A stretch of DNA of 64,000 nt from Ceratodon purpureus (Eukaryota > Streptophyta > Bryopsida > Pseudoditrichales > Ditrichaceae): positions 11,979,128 to 12,043,127 of the forward strand of contig CM026421.1 in the NCBI GenBank assembly GCA_014871385.1, written 5' to 3'. A program made the position numbers and the translations under genes. Shown here piece after piece: positions 46,461-60,459 of the stretch (the stretch's first letter is position 1; each line of letters begins with the position of its first letter). Below the pieces are notes generated by a model. It did no database searches. It worked only from the letters and a program-made list of their open reading frames with translations, and was not told the origin of the DNA.

Positions 46461-49400
46461 CTACTCAACTTTTGTATATTCCATAAGAATATAAGGTGCT
46501 CTATATATTTTGATCAATGTCCAGAACAATCCTTCCTCCAGCTCCAACTCTCCAGCTGCTCGAGCTGCATATATGTCCTCACATATGGCAACTAACCTGC
46601 ACATCAAATACTTGTCAATGAAAACTGTATTCATGTCTTTATTTTCTTAATGTATCTGGTAGAAAATGGCAGTAGAACTCTATGACGAAAACGCTTTCTG
46701 ATTACGAAGTTAACGCCTACATCAACAGGCTAAATGGTTCCCATGGAGAATCAAGTTGCGCTACAATGCGGCAGACAACCAATCACAATGTCTTCGTACG
46801 TAAGAAAATACAGCACAGAAGATGTAGTATAAGACACGGCACCTATCACAAGCAGGGAAGTTTTCGTATGGTATTCGCATGCGGATATCAGCGCACTGCA
46901 ATCGAATGAATCTCCCGACCGCCAACACAAATGTAATGTACAAACTCCAAATGCTAAACCTACTGAGCGTCTCACCCAGAAGACCCTCTGCACACAAAAC
47001 AATTTTCTGTTAGCGAGGTTCAAGGGACCACTAGTTTGGAACTCAAGGTTGCTAACCGAGAAATATTTTGCCATCATATACAGTAATGATTTCGATGGGA
47101 AAAATATTATAAAGTCCATAAGCGTCGCTCAAGCAGATATTTCAGACCCTCAGGCACATGTAGCACCAACTGTGACAACATATTGGCCACTTATTACTAA
47201 AAGTAGTATGAACAGAAGGCCATTGAGCAAATAGCAACAAAGCAAAACAAAAGGGTAGATTTTTTTAAATAAAAAAATAAAAACAACTAAATTCAAAAAA
47301 TAAATTCAGCCTTACTTGGAGGAACCTCCTCCGAAACGGTTACGGCTGCTGGACCCATCATAGAACCACAATCACCGGCAAGACTGCTGTCCCGCTCAAA
47401 AGACCACCATGTGTGCCCACTTTCTCGCTTCAACGTCAAGTTTCCAGAAACGTAGACCTGACAACATCACGCAGAATTAATATTTCCATCAAACTATGTA
47501 ACAAATTTCGAGGTGAACCGCTAGAAGTGTCGTAGAATGTCAAAAATCCCAGCGGATAGGAAAATTAGAAAACCACAACACATATAATACCAACTCAGAA
47601 CCAAGAGTCCTCAACATGTTATGCTATGATAGCCCAACTGCCAAAACTCAAAATGCTGCACTGGTCTTATGTAGGATTAACGCTGACATGAGAAGGCATC
47701 CACGCATTTCTTAACACATGCATTCCGGATACAAGAATAGGCATGGATGAAAAGGGGCAAGGCCAGCTTACATGGGAGCCCTCAAGGATATGAACGTCAC
47801 CAGAGCGTGGTACCCTAAAATATTGTGGGTAAAAATTCTCAATAAAGATGGAATCTGAGGATCCATTCAGAACTGCCTTCAACTGGTCAGGTAGCACATT
47901 TATTTCTTGTTGAGGTTGCAGTGGGTATGAAGCCAACTCTTTTTCCTTAGGACGCTCACGGTGAAAATCCCACCAACAGCTGAACAGAAGGTCATCCGAA
48001 TCAATAGAATGTATCAAGCTTTTTAGTGTTGCTGGAGGGATAAGCCAAAGGGAAGCCCCATCAGGTTCACAGCAAATAACTTGCACATCACGAGGATCAT
48101 ATCCAGCCAGGATAGCACGATGCTCATCTGGAAATTCTGTGTCTGTCATTGTGTGATTGTGGCACAGGCCTGTTTCATAAAGCTTGAAAACTCCACCCGC
48201 TGTTTTCACTGAGATACCCGCGTGGACATCCATCACTAGGTTTGGAGTGTTTGTTGGATTCCCATTGCTGTAGATCTGTAAGACAATCCGATTGACACAT
48301 TTCGTCAGCAAAAGAAAAAGACCACGAGACAAACTATGAAAACAACCAGACAACAATTCGACTTCGTTCTTGCAGCCAATTAGAGTAATAAGCACGTCAC
48401 AGCTTTAGATGGGAGTCATAAGACAGCCTACACAAAGCCAGCATAGACAAAAAAACTTCACAAAAAGCAACCACAGCAAGAACAGAATGCTACAGAAGAT
48501 AACATAAAAGAGAAGCAAGGGAAGATAAAGTACCAGCATGGGAGCCCAGATAACACCAATAAGGATTGAGAAAAGAAGGACGCCACTACAGAACTTGATC
48601 CACATGCCCTGCTTCTCTCCCAGCCGATGCTTCTCTCGATTAAGCTTATTATCACATTGCACCAAAAAAAGGCTTCCATAGATATCCTCCAGCTGCACCA
48701 TGTTCCCAACAGATGTTTAGTATCACTACATACAACGTAAGCTTGTACTGACAACCTATCAAGAAGGTAATCAGCCCAATCATTTTTTGAAAAAATCAAG
48801 GTTATTCTGGAGTCGGAAAGAGTACCTTAAGCCAGTCGTACATATTGAGAGCTGTGGTGGTGCAAGACCAGTCAAGTACACACCGAAGCTCAAAGAGGAA
48901 AGGAAGTGCACGGTATATGCGGAAACAATTCCAGCTCATAAGGTTTACTTTTCTTGCCAGAAATTGCCCGTATAAAGCGCTCTTGTGAGGAAGACCATAT
49001 TTTATCTGAATAGCTTGTAAAGCCAAAGACAGTGCCTTCATCATGTAGAATATCCTGAGTGGTAAGAGATGAAAATCGCGTTTGGTTTTTGTATCTGTTT
49101 CATGGTCCTCAATACTCCACACAAATCGTGACACGTATCCTGTGTACAGCACTAGAGTGCAGAAATAATAAACCACCTTCCCAGATGCAAATGAACTGAG
49201 GTAGAGCACCCGATCTACAACGATCAGGAAGAACAACGTCTGCAGGAAAACACCACCAGTCCACATACACCACTTGTGTCAGTCAAATGGTTCTGTACTA
49301 AGCTATTTGCCACACTGCTTGTACTTCTGCAATCTTGTGATGGTATGCAGAATACTTAAGAACATTAGTAACTTGCAGCATTATACCCCACTTAATATAA

Positions 49401-52400
49401 AATAAGCTGTCAATTAGCAGGAATTGGTAACACTGGAACTGGTAATTAACAAGATTATGAAAATCTGCATATATTAAGTTACAAAAAATCGAACATGGTT
49501 GAAAACAGCTCAACAAAGTACTTACCATCAGAACAATGATGAAACCTTTCGGAAATTGGTCCTCCACTTGAGTTACATCAAACAAACCAGAGCTATGTTT
49601 CATGAGAGGCAAATAAAAGAACGCCACAAATAAGAATGTAAGGAGTTCGGTCCCAAAGATGTAGGCATACAAATCCACCTCTCGTTTGCCTCCAGGAATC
49701 ACAGAAATGATTGGGTACGGGAATCTGGTAACTTCAAGCAAATTCTCATCTCTCGCTCTCAGGAGTTCATCAGCCAGGTCAGCGGCCGGTGTGAGAGATA
49801 TATGGTGAGTATCAACCATAGATGTTTGAGATGGGGCAACATAGATAACCTCCAGCACTGCCAAAGCAGTTTCAGGCCTATCGGGACTACTCTCAATACT
49901 TTCCACCCGAACTCGACTACAATACTTCATGTCAAGAGCGACTGAATTGAACACCCTTGACTGACGAACAGCCGCCAGTAGTCGGTTGAATCCAGATTCA
50001 ATTGTTTCAGGTTGTATTCCTGCTTCTGGCCACTTGCCTACTTCCATGGAGACCTGGACGAAATGAGGTGGCGCTTCACTACCACTAGTCAAAGCTTGGA
50101 AATACCTCATCATCCCAAGTCTTAGGCTTGTGAACCAACCGGCCACCTGCGCCAGCAATGCCCAAATTCTTTGTGATAGGGGTAACCTAGTCGATAACCC
50201 AGTCTGATTCTCGTGGTCTGACATCCGTCGACTTGATGTGAAAGAACTAGATTCATTCACTAGCATCCACTCACCATCCCGGGCTTTGATTGAACTCTGC
50301 ACCAAAGTTGCCAAATAGACCAAGAAAAGCGGGAGAACGCTTAGAACAAATGAGTGCGTCATCTCACCCCCTGGAATGCCAAATTTCTTCAACCATGGAG
50401 GAATATACTGATCAGAACAGTGCTGCTGGTGGATCTGGTAGCAATATTGTAATAGAATATTGAACTCGATGTAGATTAGCATGGCTAACCAAAAGTATTG
50501 ACTCGGTCCTGGGTTCACAAGTAAGGCGTAAAGGAATAGAACAGCTGGAAACATCAGTGTCAGGAAGCTGAAGTTCCAAACATACACGAGTATGAAAAAG
50601 AAGTAGCAGACAAGATCGGTGTTGGCTCGTAGCTGGGAGTAGATGAAGTAGAAAATCATAAAGAGGCGTCGCAATGTCTCGTTCCCATGAGATTGTTGAT
50701 GAGAAATCTCATCCGCTGAAACTCTAGGGGAAATCTTGGAATTATCCACCAATTCCTGAACAGTGATCTCCTCTTTCTCAACAGAAACGTGTTCCTCTTC
50801 TGCAGAAGACCCTTCTGTGCTATCATCCTCATTCTCGAGGTTCAAGAGTCCAACAAGGTTTGCAAGGGCCTTATTTCCAAGGTTCTGCACCTGAGCAACG
50901 CCCTCCTCTAATAACTGGACGCCTGACATGAGAACCTGCCTAGACTGATGCTTTCCATCTTCACCATGTTTTCTTTCATGAACATTAATATCAGACCCAG
51001 TTTTACGGTGCTCGCCTGGTTGGATCCCCGCCAATTTCTCATGCCTCTCCATAACAAGAGCGTCTTCAACACTCCTCGACTTCTTCTTGACAGCAGGTTT
51101 CCTCCTACGAACACCTCTATGCTCACTGTCACTGTCTTCGGACTCGTGATCTGCAAACCCTCCACGTGCAGGATCCCTCTCAAAGCTTAGTCGCCTCTCT
51201 GTACCAGAATCAGGACCTCTAGTTGCAGCGGTTTCAGATGCAATACGTTCCAAAACTCTGGAGTTGTCAACCATGGGTCGAGGAGACTGCGAGTAGGGAG
51301 ATGCTGAAGGTTGAATGCTCTTTTTGCGATCGGCAAGCTCGTACTGAGGACCATTCGAATCAAGTACATCTAATCGCAATTGCATATGAAGCATATCATG
51401 TTTCATCTTGTCAACTTGTTCACGACGATGATGTTTCCGTTCTTCCATTTCTCGAATCCTCTGCAGCTGTTCCTTTTTCCATGCTGCCTTGTCTTCCTGA
51501 AAATCAGATTACAAGTAATGTACAAGAGTTATTTATCATATATATGCCACTTCGACAAGTAAAACCCGACACGACAGTGCAGTACATAGAATCATCAATA
51601 GATTCCTAGCTCTTATTTGATTTAATACTTCAGCGGTCTTGCTTACACGAACAGTCAGCACAGAAGAAAGACTTATTTAAAACATCAAGGGATAACTCAC
51701 CTGCGCATGTGCGCGTGCCTCTACTTGCTGAGCCTCGAGGTAACGCAAGACTTGCTCAAACTCACGGGACCGGAATATATGGGCTTGGAGACCAACCAAA
51801 CAAAAGATGGTGATGTCAACCAGTGCAGACCTTTCCGTAATACGAAATCCATGGTCATATTTGTAGAGACCAATATAGGTCAAAAGACCTTGAGGCAGTG
51901 TGCATGTTTGGTCACTCCCAAACCCAAAATAGGGTGCTTGATAGGTCAACGATGCGACAATGAGGATGAAATTATAGAGCCTTAAGAAACGGAATATCGT
52001 GTTACGCCGCTGCATAATAGTGCCACGCATGCGAAAGAAAATAAGTGACATCGCCAGGTATCCCAAGTGAAGAACATCATATTGCAGTGTCCCAGTGATA
52101 AAAACAAGCAAGAGGACAACATGAAGAAGGTGGCGGTAGAAGGCGAATCGTAAATAGTCGAGCCACGTCCACTGTGCAGTGGTTTCGTATGATATCTCCT
52201 TCCAAGCCAATCGGTCACTTGCAGGCAACATGCCAGCGTGTAATGAGCGTGGATCCAGCACTCCAGCTGCCATGTTTGCATGCAGTTGGAAGCATGCTAC
52301 TATAAAAACCACAAAATGAGCCACCAGCATTTGACGATCATCAACCGTGAGTCCTGTCAATGTCAAACCCCACAATGCTCATCAGAAATAGACACTTAGT

Positions 52401-55400
52401 AGACGATTCACAAAAAACCAGCAACTAGTCAATTCATATCTTTACATAAACAAGACCAGAATCATCAGACCCACCTTCTGGAGACCGAACCTAGCCATAA
52501 ATCAAATCACATTGACGATAATTTACATATCCACTAAAAATTGTTCAAGTATTAGGCAACACTTTTCTGTAGACAGACTTACGACATCATACAGCATGAT
52601 CCTATCAAGAACAATGAGCTTATGTAGTATCCGCAGTTCTTTGGTGAGCGATACAGAGACAGACAGGACTACAACAAGCCACATTTGACAGTACACCTAT
52701 GAAAATATCCAGTGTTCATAACGTACCCAACCAGCACTGCCAGCAAAAAAAGTTGTGGCTAGTGTAGCTGCTCCAACATTGAACACACTGAAGGTGTGAA
52801 TCTGGTGCATGGAGAGAGGGCGCCGTCCATGGTGGAGGTGCTCGGCCAAGAACAGCATACTCCGTTACCATTATACATGCGAACATAACAACAAATAATG
52901 GCCACAAAACCCGTAGAGTTCGTCGTTGCAGCATGATGCAAAGGGCCAAGATGAATATGTAAAAAAGTGAAAAAATATTGAGAAGGGCAAAGCTGGATAA
53001 CAGCAGCGCCAACATGCTGAGCTCAAGACCATAGAGCTGACAGAAGTGCTCTATCCTGTGCTTGAAGATAACACTCAAAGTTCGCAACTGGGCCTCGTAT
53101 CTTTCCTGTTAAATAAGTAGACAATATGTTACTTCAGTAAACATTTAAATCAGAACTAATGGGTGGCAGTGAATACGCAATAGAAAAAAGATACATGTAA
53201 ATCTTCCTGGCGGAAACTCTGCTTAGGAACTGCTAAGAATGCGAGATGTAAACGTCGATGTTCAACAAAATCATGTGACGAATAACAGACCTGTCGTAAC
53301 AGAAGCATGCCTCTCCTTGTCCATTTTCTGCTTTCCGACAGGCTTCCCCACGGGGCCTCCAACTTCGGACGCCCATTGGCATCGTTCAAATTGCTGCCTG
53401 ATACAGGTTGTTTAGGTCTGACAACTGAAGTAGAATTTAAGTCCGAGTCAGAAGTAGAAGTTGGATGGAAGCTCTGACTTCTGACTACCGGTTGCTTTTC
53501 ACTGATAGATCCCCTTTTCTGAGTCTTGTCGAGCAACGGCTCCGTAATACCAGAATGACGCACGCTGCTACCAACGCGTCGTAAATAGGGAGCAAAGAGT
53601 AAACAGGGCTCCCCATAATGTTCATCCACACGGAAAGAAGCTGGCAAGAGTTCATACCATCCTAATGTTGTGCATTTTAAAATGCACATCATTAATACAA
53701 TCACTCGGCTCCGCAATCCTAACTCAAGACCCCAGAATCCGGCTTCGAATACTCTTAGCCCAAGCCAATATGCAAATTCGCCATGCACTTGGCCTGGGAA
53801 CAACTCCATATTCTGACCCCACATCTGATATAGGTACTCAATCATGATGATTAAGGATGTATAAAGAACATACGTTTGCCCTGGAAGGGGAGAGGTCTTA
53901 GACATGTTACAAGTCACAACAAGCATAATCAGGTAGAAGAAACCCAGCGCGCTTACAGGGGTTATGGCTGCATAAAACACAGCTATAGAGAGGAGCTTTC
54001 CTGTGTGCAGAATCAGTAATCGCTTCACGAGGCCCACAAATCCAAAGTTGGAACCATCTTGGTAAGTTCTTTCCTCAGCATCCTCTGGTGCAAGAGCTTT
54101 CTGATTACGCTCAAATTTGTATACCTCCATGACGATGAGAATGGCCAGTGGGTCCCAGAGATGTTGAAACAGAGATGCTGCAGGGTCAAATCCAAGGTAA
54201 AGTTGAAGCGGAATCCGTGCATCAACATACTGTTGCAGTATGGGAAAGGCACTCAAGATGTACCGCACGATAAAGACAGCCGCGGAATACACCAAAAGTG
54301 GATACCAGAGACGTTCTTCAGTTTTCCCAGCAACCTGGCGCCCAATAATCCAAAACAGGAGAAGGAAAAGGTATCCAAAGGCTAAGTAGTTCTGAACAAC
54401 ACTGAAGACTACAAGGAGTACGGTTCCATAAGCGATGTATGTGCTAAACATGTGATAAGTACCCCTTATTTTTTCTCCAGTTATAGCAAGAAAATTTGTG
54501 ACCCAGTGGGCTGCTCACGGCAAAAACACCAACAAAGAAAACAAGCGTCAGTCTTGAATAAGACAGATGCCCTTCATTTACTAATCAGGCTTCTTTTTCA
54601 AATCATAATAAAAAAAGGAGTTAACATGAAGTACCGACATGTCCGTGACTTCTGGTAAACCCATTAAGATAGTTACAATTAGGAAGTTTATAATCCAAAT
54701 TTTAATAAAAAGGACTGAAATTCACACCTAAATTCACAGAAGTGCAATCAAAACAACAAAACTTTGGTTGCATAGACATGTACCTGAAGCGTCGCTTTCT
54801 TGTTGTAATTCATTGAAACTAGTCGAGGCATATACAGACAATAGGATTGAGCGGCCATTTCCAGTTCTGAGGATGCCCCACCCAAGTGGCGGTTGAGGGC
54901 TCTGCTGCACTGCAGCTGACAACGAGCTTGCAACCTTAAGCCCGTGATTCTGTACAGATGAAAACACCAATAAAACTGCTATGCCCACAAAGTCTTCAAT
55001 CTTGGCGGTGTGCCATATACCTGCAAATAGACAACAAATATGAGCAAGCCAAGATTTATTTTTTTTAAATTAAAAAATACCATCATAAAAAGAAAGCAAC
55101 ACATTAAACCTACACCTACACAAAAATTGAAATATAAAAGGCTATAGGATGGTTCAGCAATCAACCTAGAAGGGAGAAAATAGGCTTAAGCGTCTCAGAA
55201 TGCTCAGCAAGATGTGCTGATATCCAATCCAGCTGTAGAAGGTAGAGCAATGCGAAGTGCAGCTCACAAAGCAGGATCAGAGACTGTCTCGTAGCCTTCG
55301 CCACAGATGAACTCAGCAAGTAAGACAGGAAAAACCCCACTGCAAGCAACCACACAATCATAACTAACTTTCCCAGTCACCAAGAACAAATCTACAAAAA

Positions 55401-58400
55401 AAATCCCACGAATCGGAAACCAAATAAAGGTGGCAATCTTGTGCTGGAAATCAAAATATCTATTTAATAACAGCACAGCGAAATGATTGCCAAAAACAAT
55501 TCTTAACGGGTCAAAAAAGATGGGACAGAAAACTTAATACTCACTGTAAACTGCATGCAGCAAACCGTCCTTCATGCCCACATTGAAAATGAGGATCAAT
55601 GATATTACATGGGCACTTCTGCGAACAACCCATGCTACTACTGCTAATACCATTAGCTTCTTATCTTCACGTTCTGCATGAACAACAAAACTTATATTTA
55701 TGTACGAAATACACATTATTGCGTGGAAGTATTTTCAACAGCTGCCTTAAACAGAAAGTAAAATCAAACTAACTTGCTTCGTAGATTGAACGAGAGACTA
55801 TCCTGACCTTCTTCTAGCGTTCCAATCATATCTTCCCCACTTGAGCTTTCTGATTCACCCAAATTATGTAAGATGTTGTTGCTGACAAAGATATCTGTTG
55901 CAACAAGCAACCCCAATATATATTGAGCAAAGATGAAAAGTCCCGGCGTAGAGTAGTGCCACAACCCAATTAGGTGCCAGATCTCCGTGCCCTGAAGAAA
56001 GAAGAATAGTAAACGGTTAATAATCTAATCTATTTGGTAGGTACAACTATTGCCTTGAAATGTGGAATAAGGAAATCTCTATTCAGCAATAAACAGAAGA
56101 TACATGATCGTAACTTCTTTAGACTCAAAAGCAACATTGGTCAATCACAAGTCCGTAAATAGCATCCACTAATCTGCAGACAAACCCATTCAAGCATCCA
56201 AGCATTCGTGAGACATTGCATACCAGATCAAATTTGGAGTTCACGATAGAAAACGCGGCGTTGAAGAAGTATGTGGTCAAAGCATACAGGAGGATAAAGC
56301 CTAGAAGCACTGGATTCAGCTTTTGCAGGGTGCTGGCTGTGGGAAAGGCGAAGAAGATATAGCCCACATACAGCAGCAAAGCAAATGCACATAGACTTGC
56401 ATACACGAAGCTCCAACAGACCAGCGCCACCATACAAATCTGTCATCCAAAGACAATGCCACAGTTTGAGATTCTAATCCCATCTACAAACTGATGCTTA
56501 TCAAATGTATTCATAATCATGACAAACAGATCTTTCACCTAACGAGTTATGAAGCCAATTAGCTCTATTTTTGATGACTTTGAACAGTAGTGGTGTAATA
56601 ACATGAAGAAGAACCTCTGCAAGTCAGCAGAAAAAACAAGAGCACAGTAATTTGCCCTAAATGACCAAGAAAGAGCCAAGACAACAATCAAGGGATCTTA
56701 CAGGAAATCCATAAGTGAAGAAATTTATAGTTGCATGCTGAAAAGCGATTACCCGCCTTTGCTCAACAAGGCGCCTCCTTGAGTTCCTGCATCATCAAAT
56801 CAGCATATCCAACATCATCATGAAGCACTCTAACCCCGATTTCATCAGACGAGGTTCAAACAAAAAATTAAAGCAAGCAAGCACAACAAAAAACCAATGC
56901 GTACATGAATAGGAAAGGCGAAGATGATCTACACATACATTGATTCTCTACGGCCGAGACCTTGATCAGAGGGCAAGAGGCTCTCTGTAAGCAAGTCACT
57001 GTCAGAACCTCCATAATTAAAGGACCTTGCATTGCGACTATAGCTTGTTGGTAAAGTGTCACTACTCTCAGCAACTTGATGTCTATGATCCTCATCCAAA
57101 TCATTCACTGCAACACAAAGCTGTCAAGAGCACGTCAACGAAGGAAAAGTTAGCGTCATAATTCGAATTTTCAAGTCCACTTAAGACCCACATCACTAAG
57201 CTATGAATATAGAACTTATTCCAAAAACAAAACTCTTAGAACCAATCTAAGGACAAATAATCTCTGAAATATACCAGCATAAAGAATCCAATAAGTGCCA
57301 CGCTCTGGACAGCCTCAGGCCATCCCATCTCTGCTAGCGAACATTTGAATAAGCCAATATATTCCGCAGTATCCTTCAGTTCCTGAGGGAATGAAACAGG
57401 AAGTTGGTATAGGTACTGTAGCATGATATGCATTCCTGTACAGTACATCAAAAGCCTCCATCCCCTACAAACCACCTCCACCAAACAAACAAAATAAGCA
57501 ACGGCTTTACGTAAATTGTGAGGACAAAATTATAGCTGCAAGAAGCTTGAAATGAAAAAACTTGGAGCAAAGATACTTGAATAACCAAGAAACAGGACAC
57601 ATGAAGAAAAACGGCGACACATGTGTAAACATTGCATATTAGGAAGTGCTTCGACAATAGCGAATGGCCATAGTACTAAAAGTACATCTAGCTGTTTCTC
57701 AGCAAATCAAAAGCAATACAATACACTATTAAGCCAGGAGTGACAAGGTTGCACATACAAACTAATGTAAACTTTGAATCACTTTTAGGATGATGATTAA
57801 ACAACCTCTTAAATCATGGCATAAGACCCGAAACAAAGTAAGCGCGTACCGCGAAAGGCCAACAAAGTTATTCGTCATAGACCAGTGAAGAAGCCCGGCA
57901 CAACTGAAGATGAAGTAAGGAAGAGCAATCCAGGATGGTCGAGCCACTCCCGCTACCAGCTGAACACTGGGTAGGACAAAGCTTATCAAGTTGGCCCTCC
58001 AGTGAAACACATCTTCGTCTGCTGTCAATCACATCAAAGGACAGCTTGAGATTCAACCACGAGATTACAATGTCTGGTTTTTGTGATAACCCGATATGAA
58101 TCTTTAATACGAGGAGATTACATGGCTCTAACCCATCTCTTCGTAATATGGACGCATGCATAATCTGGTAGATCAGCTAATTTCAGCACTCTGCGTGACT
58201 CGCATAAAGTGACTGATACCAAGGCCCAAGTTGTAATTTCGTCTCTACTGTCATATTTAATAAAGCTCAGATATATTATAATGATGAATCACTTGCACGC
58301 TCAAAGAAATCAAGTTCAATTTATGCGTGTCTCAAAGAAATTCCTTAGTTCTCGAATGTAATAATTGGCACATACCATAATACGTATGAACTGAACCTTG

Positions 58401-59649
58401 TAACGTTGAATGTTGTTCGTGATACAAGGCACAGGCAGCGGTTAGAGCCACTGCAAATTGCGGAACCATTACCAGGAACACTTGTGAACTGCTCTCCCAT
58501 GGATTCAGGCTGCTCAAAACACACATTTAGAAAATCAGAAAACTGTAAATAGGCAAAAGGTTCCAAATGCTTTCAAGAAGAATTATGAGCCATTGTGAAC
58601 AAAGTGATAAATACATAACTAAATCTCCGCCAAAAATCGTACCTGGCTAGACCCAAAAGCTTCAGCCATTCTGAATCCAAAAATGTCTCATCGACAGCGA
58701 ACACCGTACATCCAATTGCCACCACGCCCTCGATCACGATCACAGCAGAGGCCAGCAACACCACTGACATCCATAGTCCTGACCTTGGTCGAGTAAGATC
58801 TGAATGGTTTCCAGAAAGATGAGAGTAAATCTCAGTTGGAGCAATAATACGCAGTTTCGCACAATACCCTGCTCTTTTACTGCTCCTTTCAAGAGTCGTT
58901 GAACGAGAACTTCTAATCCAACGGATCAAAAGAAAACTTACGTCCTTAAAGACACACCGGAAAGTCTCCCTTATTTTTCGATTCCAACTCTTTGCAGCTA
59001 TAATTGATATCTCAAAATTCGAAGCGAAAGTTTCAACTGCTTATTACTCCCTAAAATGCTTATACGCCACTACACCCTACAGACTTTGCAGTCACGCACC
59101 CCAAGAGCTGAAAGACGTGCCCATTTCAACCTTTCACTAGAATTCCACAACTGTAAATTCTCAGTTGAAAAGCCAAAACCATTTGCAGCGATTCTTCAAA
59201 CTCCTGAATTACTCTCAAACTATTGCATTCCAAGATTAAATGCCGAGAAGAGGGTCAAAAATAAAAATACCTCGCCGCTGAGTCTTGAATTGGACGACGA
59301 AAAACGTGATCAGGAAGCATAGCGAGATCAAGCTCCAACTCCCGAGGGCAGCTGCGCATCACAAAACTTGAAATCATCCCCAAAATAAAAACCCTCCATG
59401 AAAAGAATTAGGGTTTAAATCACCAACCCTAAATCCCACCCAAAACAACGAAATCAAAAACATCACCCCACACATCAAACTCCCAAACAGCAGAAACTCA
59501 ATCAATCAATCCATCAACCTCCAAACCACCACAACTGCGACCCTCTAAACACACACAAACGACGATCAAACCTCAATCAACGATCCAGCAAACCACTGAC
59601 CACATAGCAGCACCACCGGGGCGAAGGCCCCAATTGCGGAAGCTTGCAT
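46461..59649 (-). CDS. PIEZO: Piezo mechanosensitive cation channel, plant type, complete
   Basis: Twenty-three exons join in frame to 2581 residues: 59649-59601, 59351-59271, 58868-58643, 58509-58376, 58021-57850, 57464-57275, 57120-56939, 56786-56702, 56439-56224, 55991-55808, 55673-55545, 55339-55166, 55020-54784, 54474-53291, 53105-52727, 52353-51701, 51496-49526, 49239-48826, 48692-48534, 48275-47772, 47457-47316, 46987-46843, 46596-46461. Piezo is a trimeric, many-helix channel opened by membrane tension; in mosses it is known from the vacuole of tip cells. Plant-Piezo landmarks appear in order: SWSLISLCFLITFFVVQF, YLYQLPVSFP, NFFTYGFP, EIWHLIGLWHY, then CWLGLTVDDRQMLVAH, the charged EDKAAWKKEQLQRIREMEER helix, QVEDQFPKGFIIVLM, LEDIYGSLFLVQCD, VIWAPML, GNPTNTPNLV and the pore end (FVLAVGRFIRLQC, RMRIPYENFPACDR, CEDIYAARAAGELE). 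The protein ends LMEYTKVE. The first exon encodes only 16 residues plus one base; its donor (TGTG|GTCAGT) is the least certain boundary. I see no stop or frameshift. Confidence 0.95.
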
Positions 59650-60459
59650 GCTTCTCCACCTCCTCCTTCTCCTTCACCCTGTGTCTCTGATTCTCATCCT
59701 CAACCCCCCAACCACCGACCAATCCTCCAACAAATCCTCCAACCAATCCTCCAACCAATCCTCCACCAAACCTTTCCTTCAAACCACCTCCAAGCAACCT
59801 CCAAAACGAAATTCCAATCCTCCAATCAATCAACCACACTCGCATGGATCCTCCTCCCCGTTTGCCATGATTCCAAGTGCAATATCTACATGATCAAAGC
59901 CTAGTATGGTACAGAAAGTGATGAAATCCCATGTGGGTCATGACAAAATTGAATTCAAATGATGCGGTGACATTGAAGGAATGTTTGGCGACACGAGAGA
60001 GTCTCAAACTAGTGATCTGAGCCCACAGATCCCCGCCTTGCGAAGCGCTCGTGCGCGCACATGCCAGGACCCCGGAACACATACACAAACCCGTCACACA
60101 ACCCCCCAAAACCACATCTATCTTCACCCTATGTACATATTCCACTCTCAAATCTATAACACGCGAAAGTGTTGGTTTTACGAATTATGATGGCTTTGTG
60201 TGCAGAATTGGAGACTTAAAACCGGCAAGGAACCCAAAATGGACTTAGTCTTGAGAGGGCGTAGATTTTGGAGATTAGAATCTTCGTAAGGGGTTGATTG
60301 TGGTGGATTTGGGAGTGGTGACGGTTTTGGGTCGTCGTTGAGGAAGCAAAACCCTAAACCCTAGAACAGAAGCGAAAGACAGACTTCGAGAGAAGGATTT
60401 TGAGCGAGTTTTTTTGTTGGATTTGGTGAGTTGGGGAGAGAAATTTTGGATTTCGAGCG
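59650..60459. promoter_or_regulatory. Shared divergent promoter region of Piezo and PheRS alpha
   Basis: About 810 bp separate the start codons of two genes transcribed in opposite directions, so both promoters and leaders must lie here. A CT/CA-rich repeat adjoins the Piezo start. I found no convincing TATA box near either gene. The small frames on both strands here (59573-60646) look like composition artefacts. Confidence 0.6.
59719..59770. repeat. Tandem 12-bp repeat (caatcctccaac) upstream of Piezo
   Basis: Four near-identical 12-bp units in the probable Piezo 5' leader; on the Piezo strand they read gttggaggattg. Confidence 0.85.
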
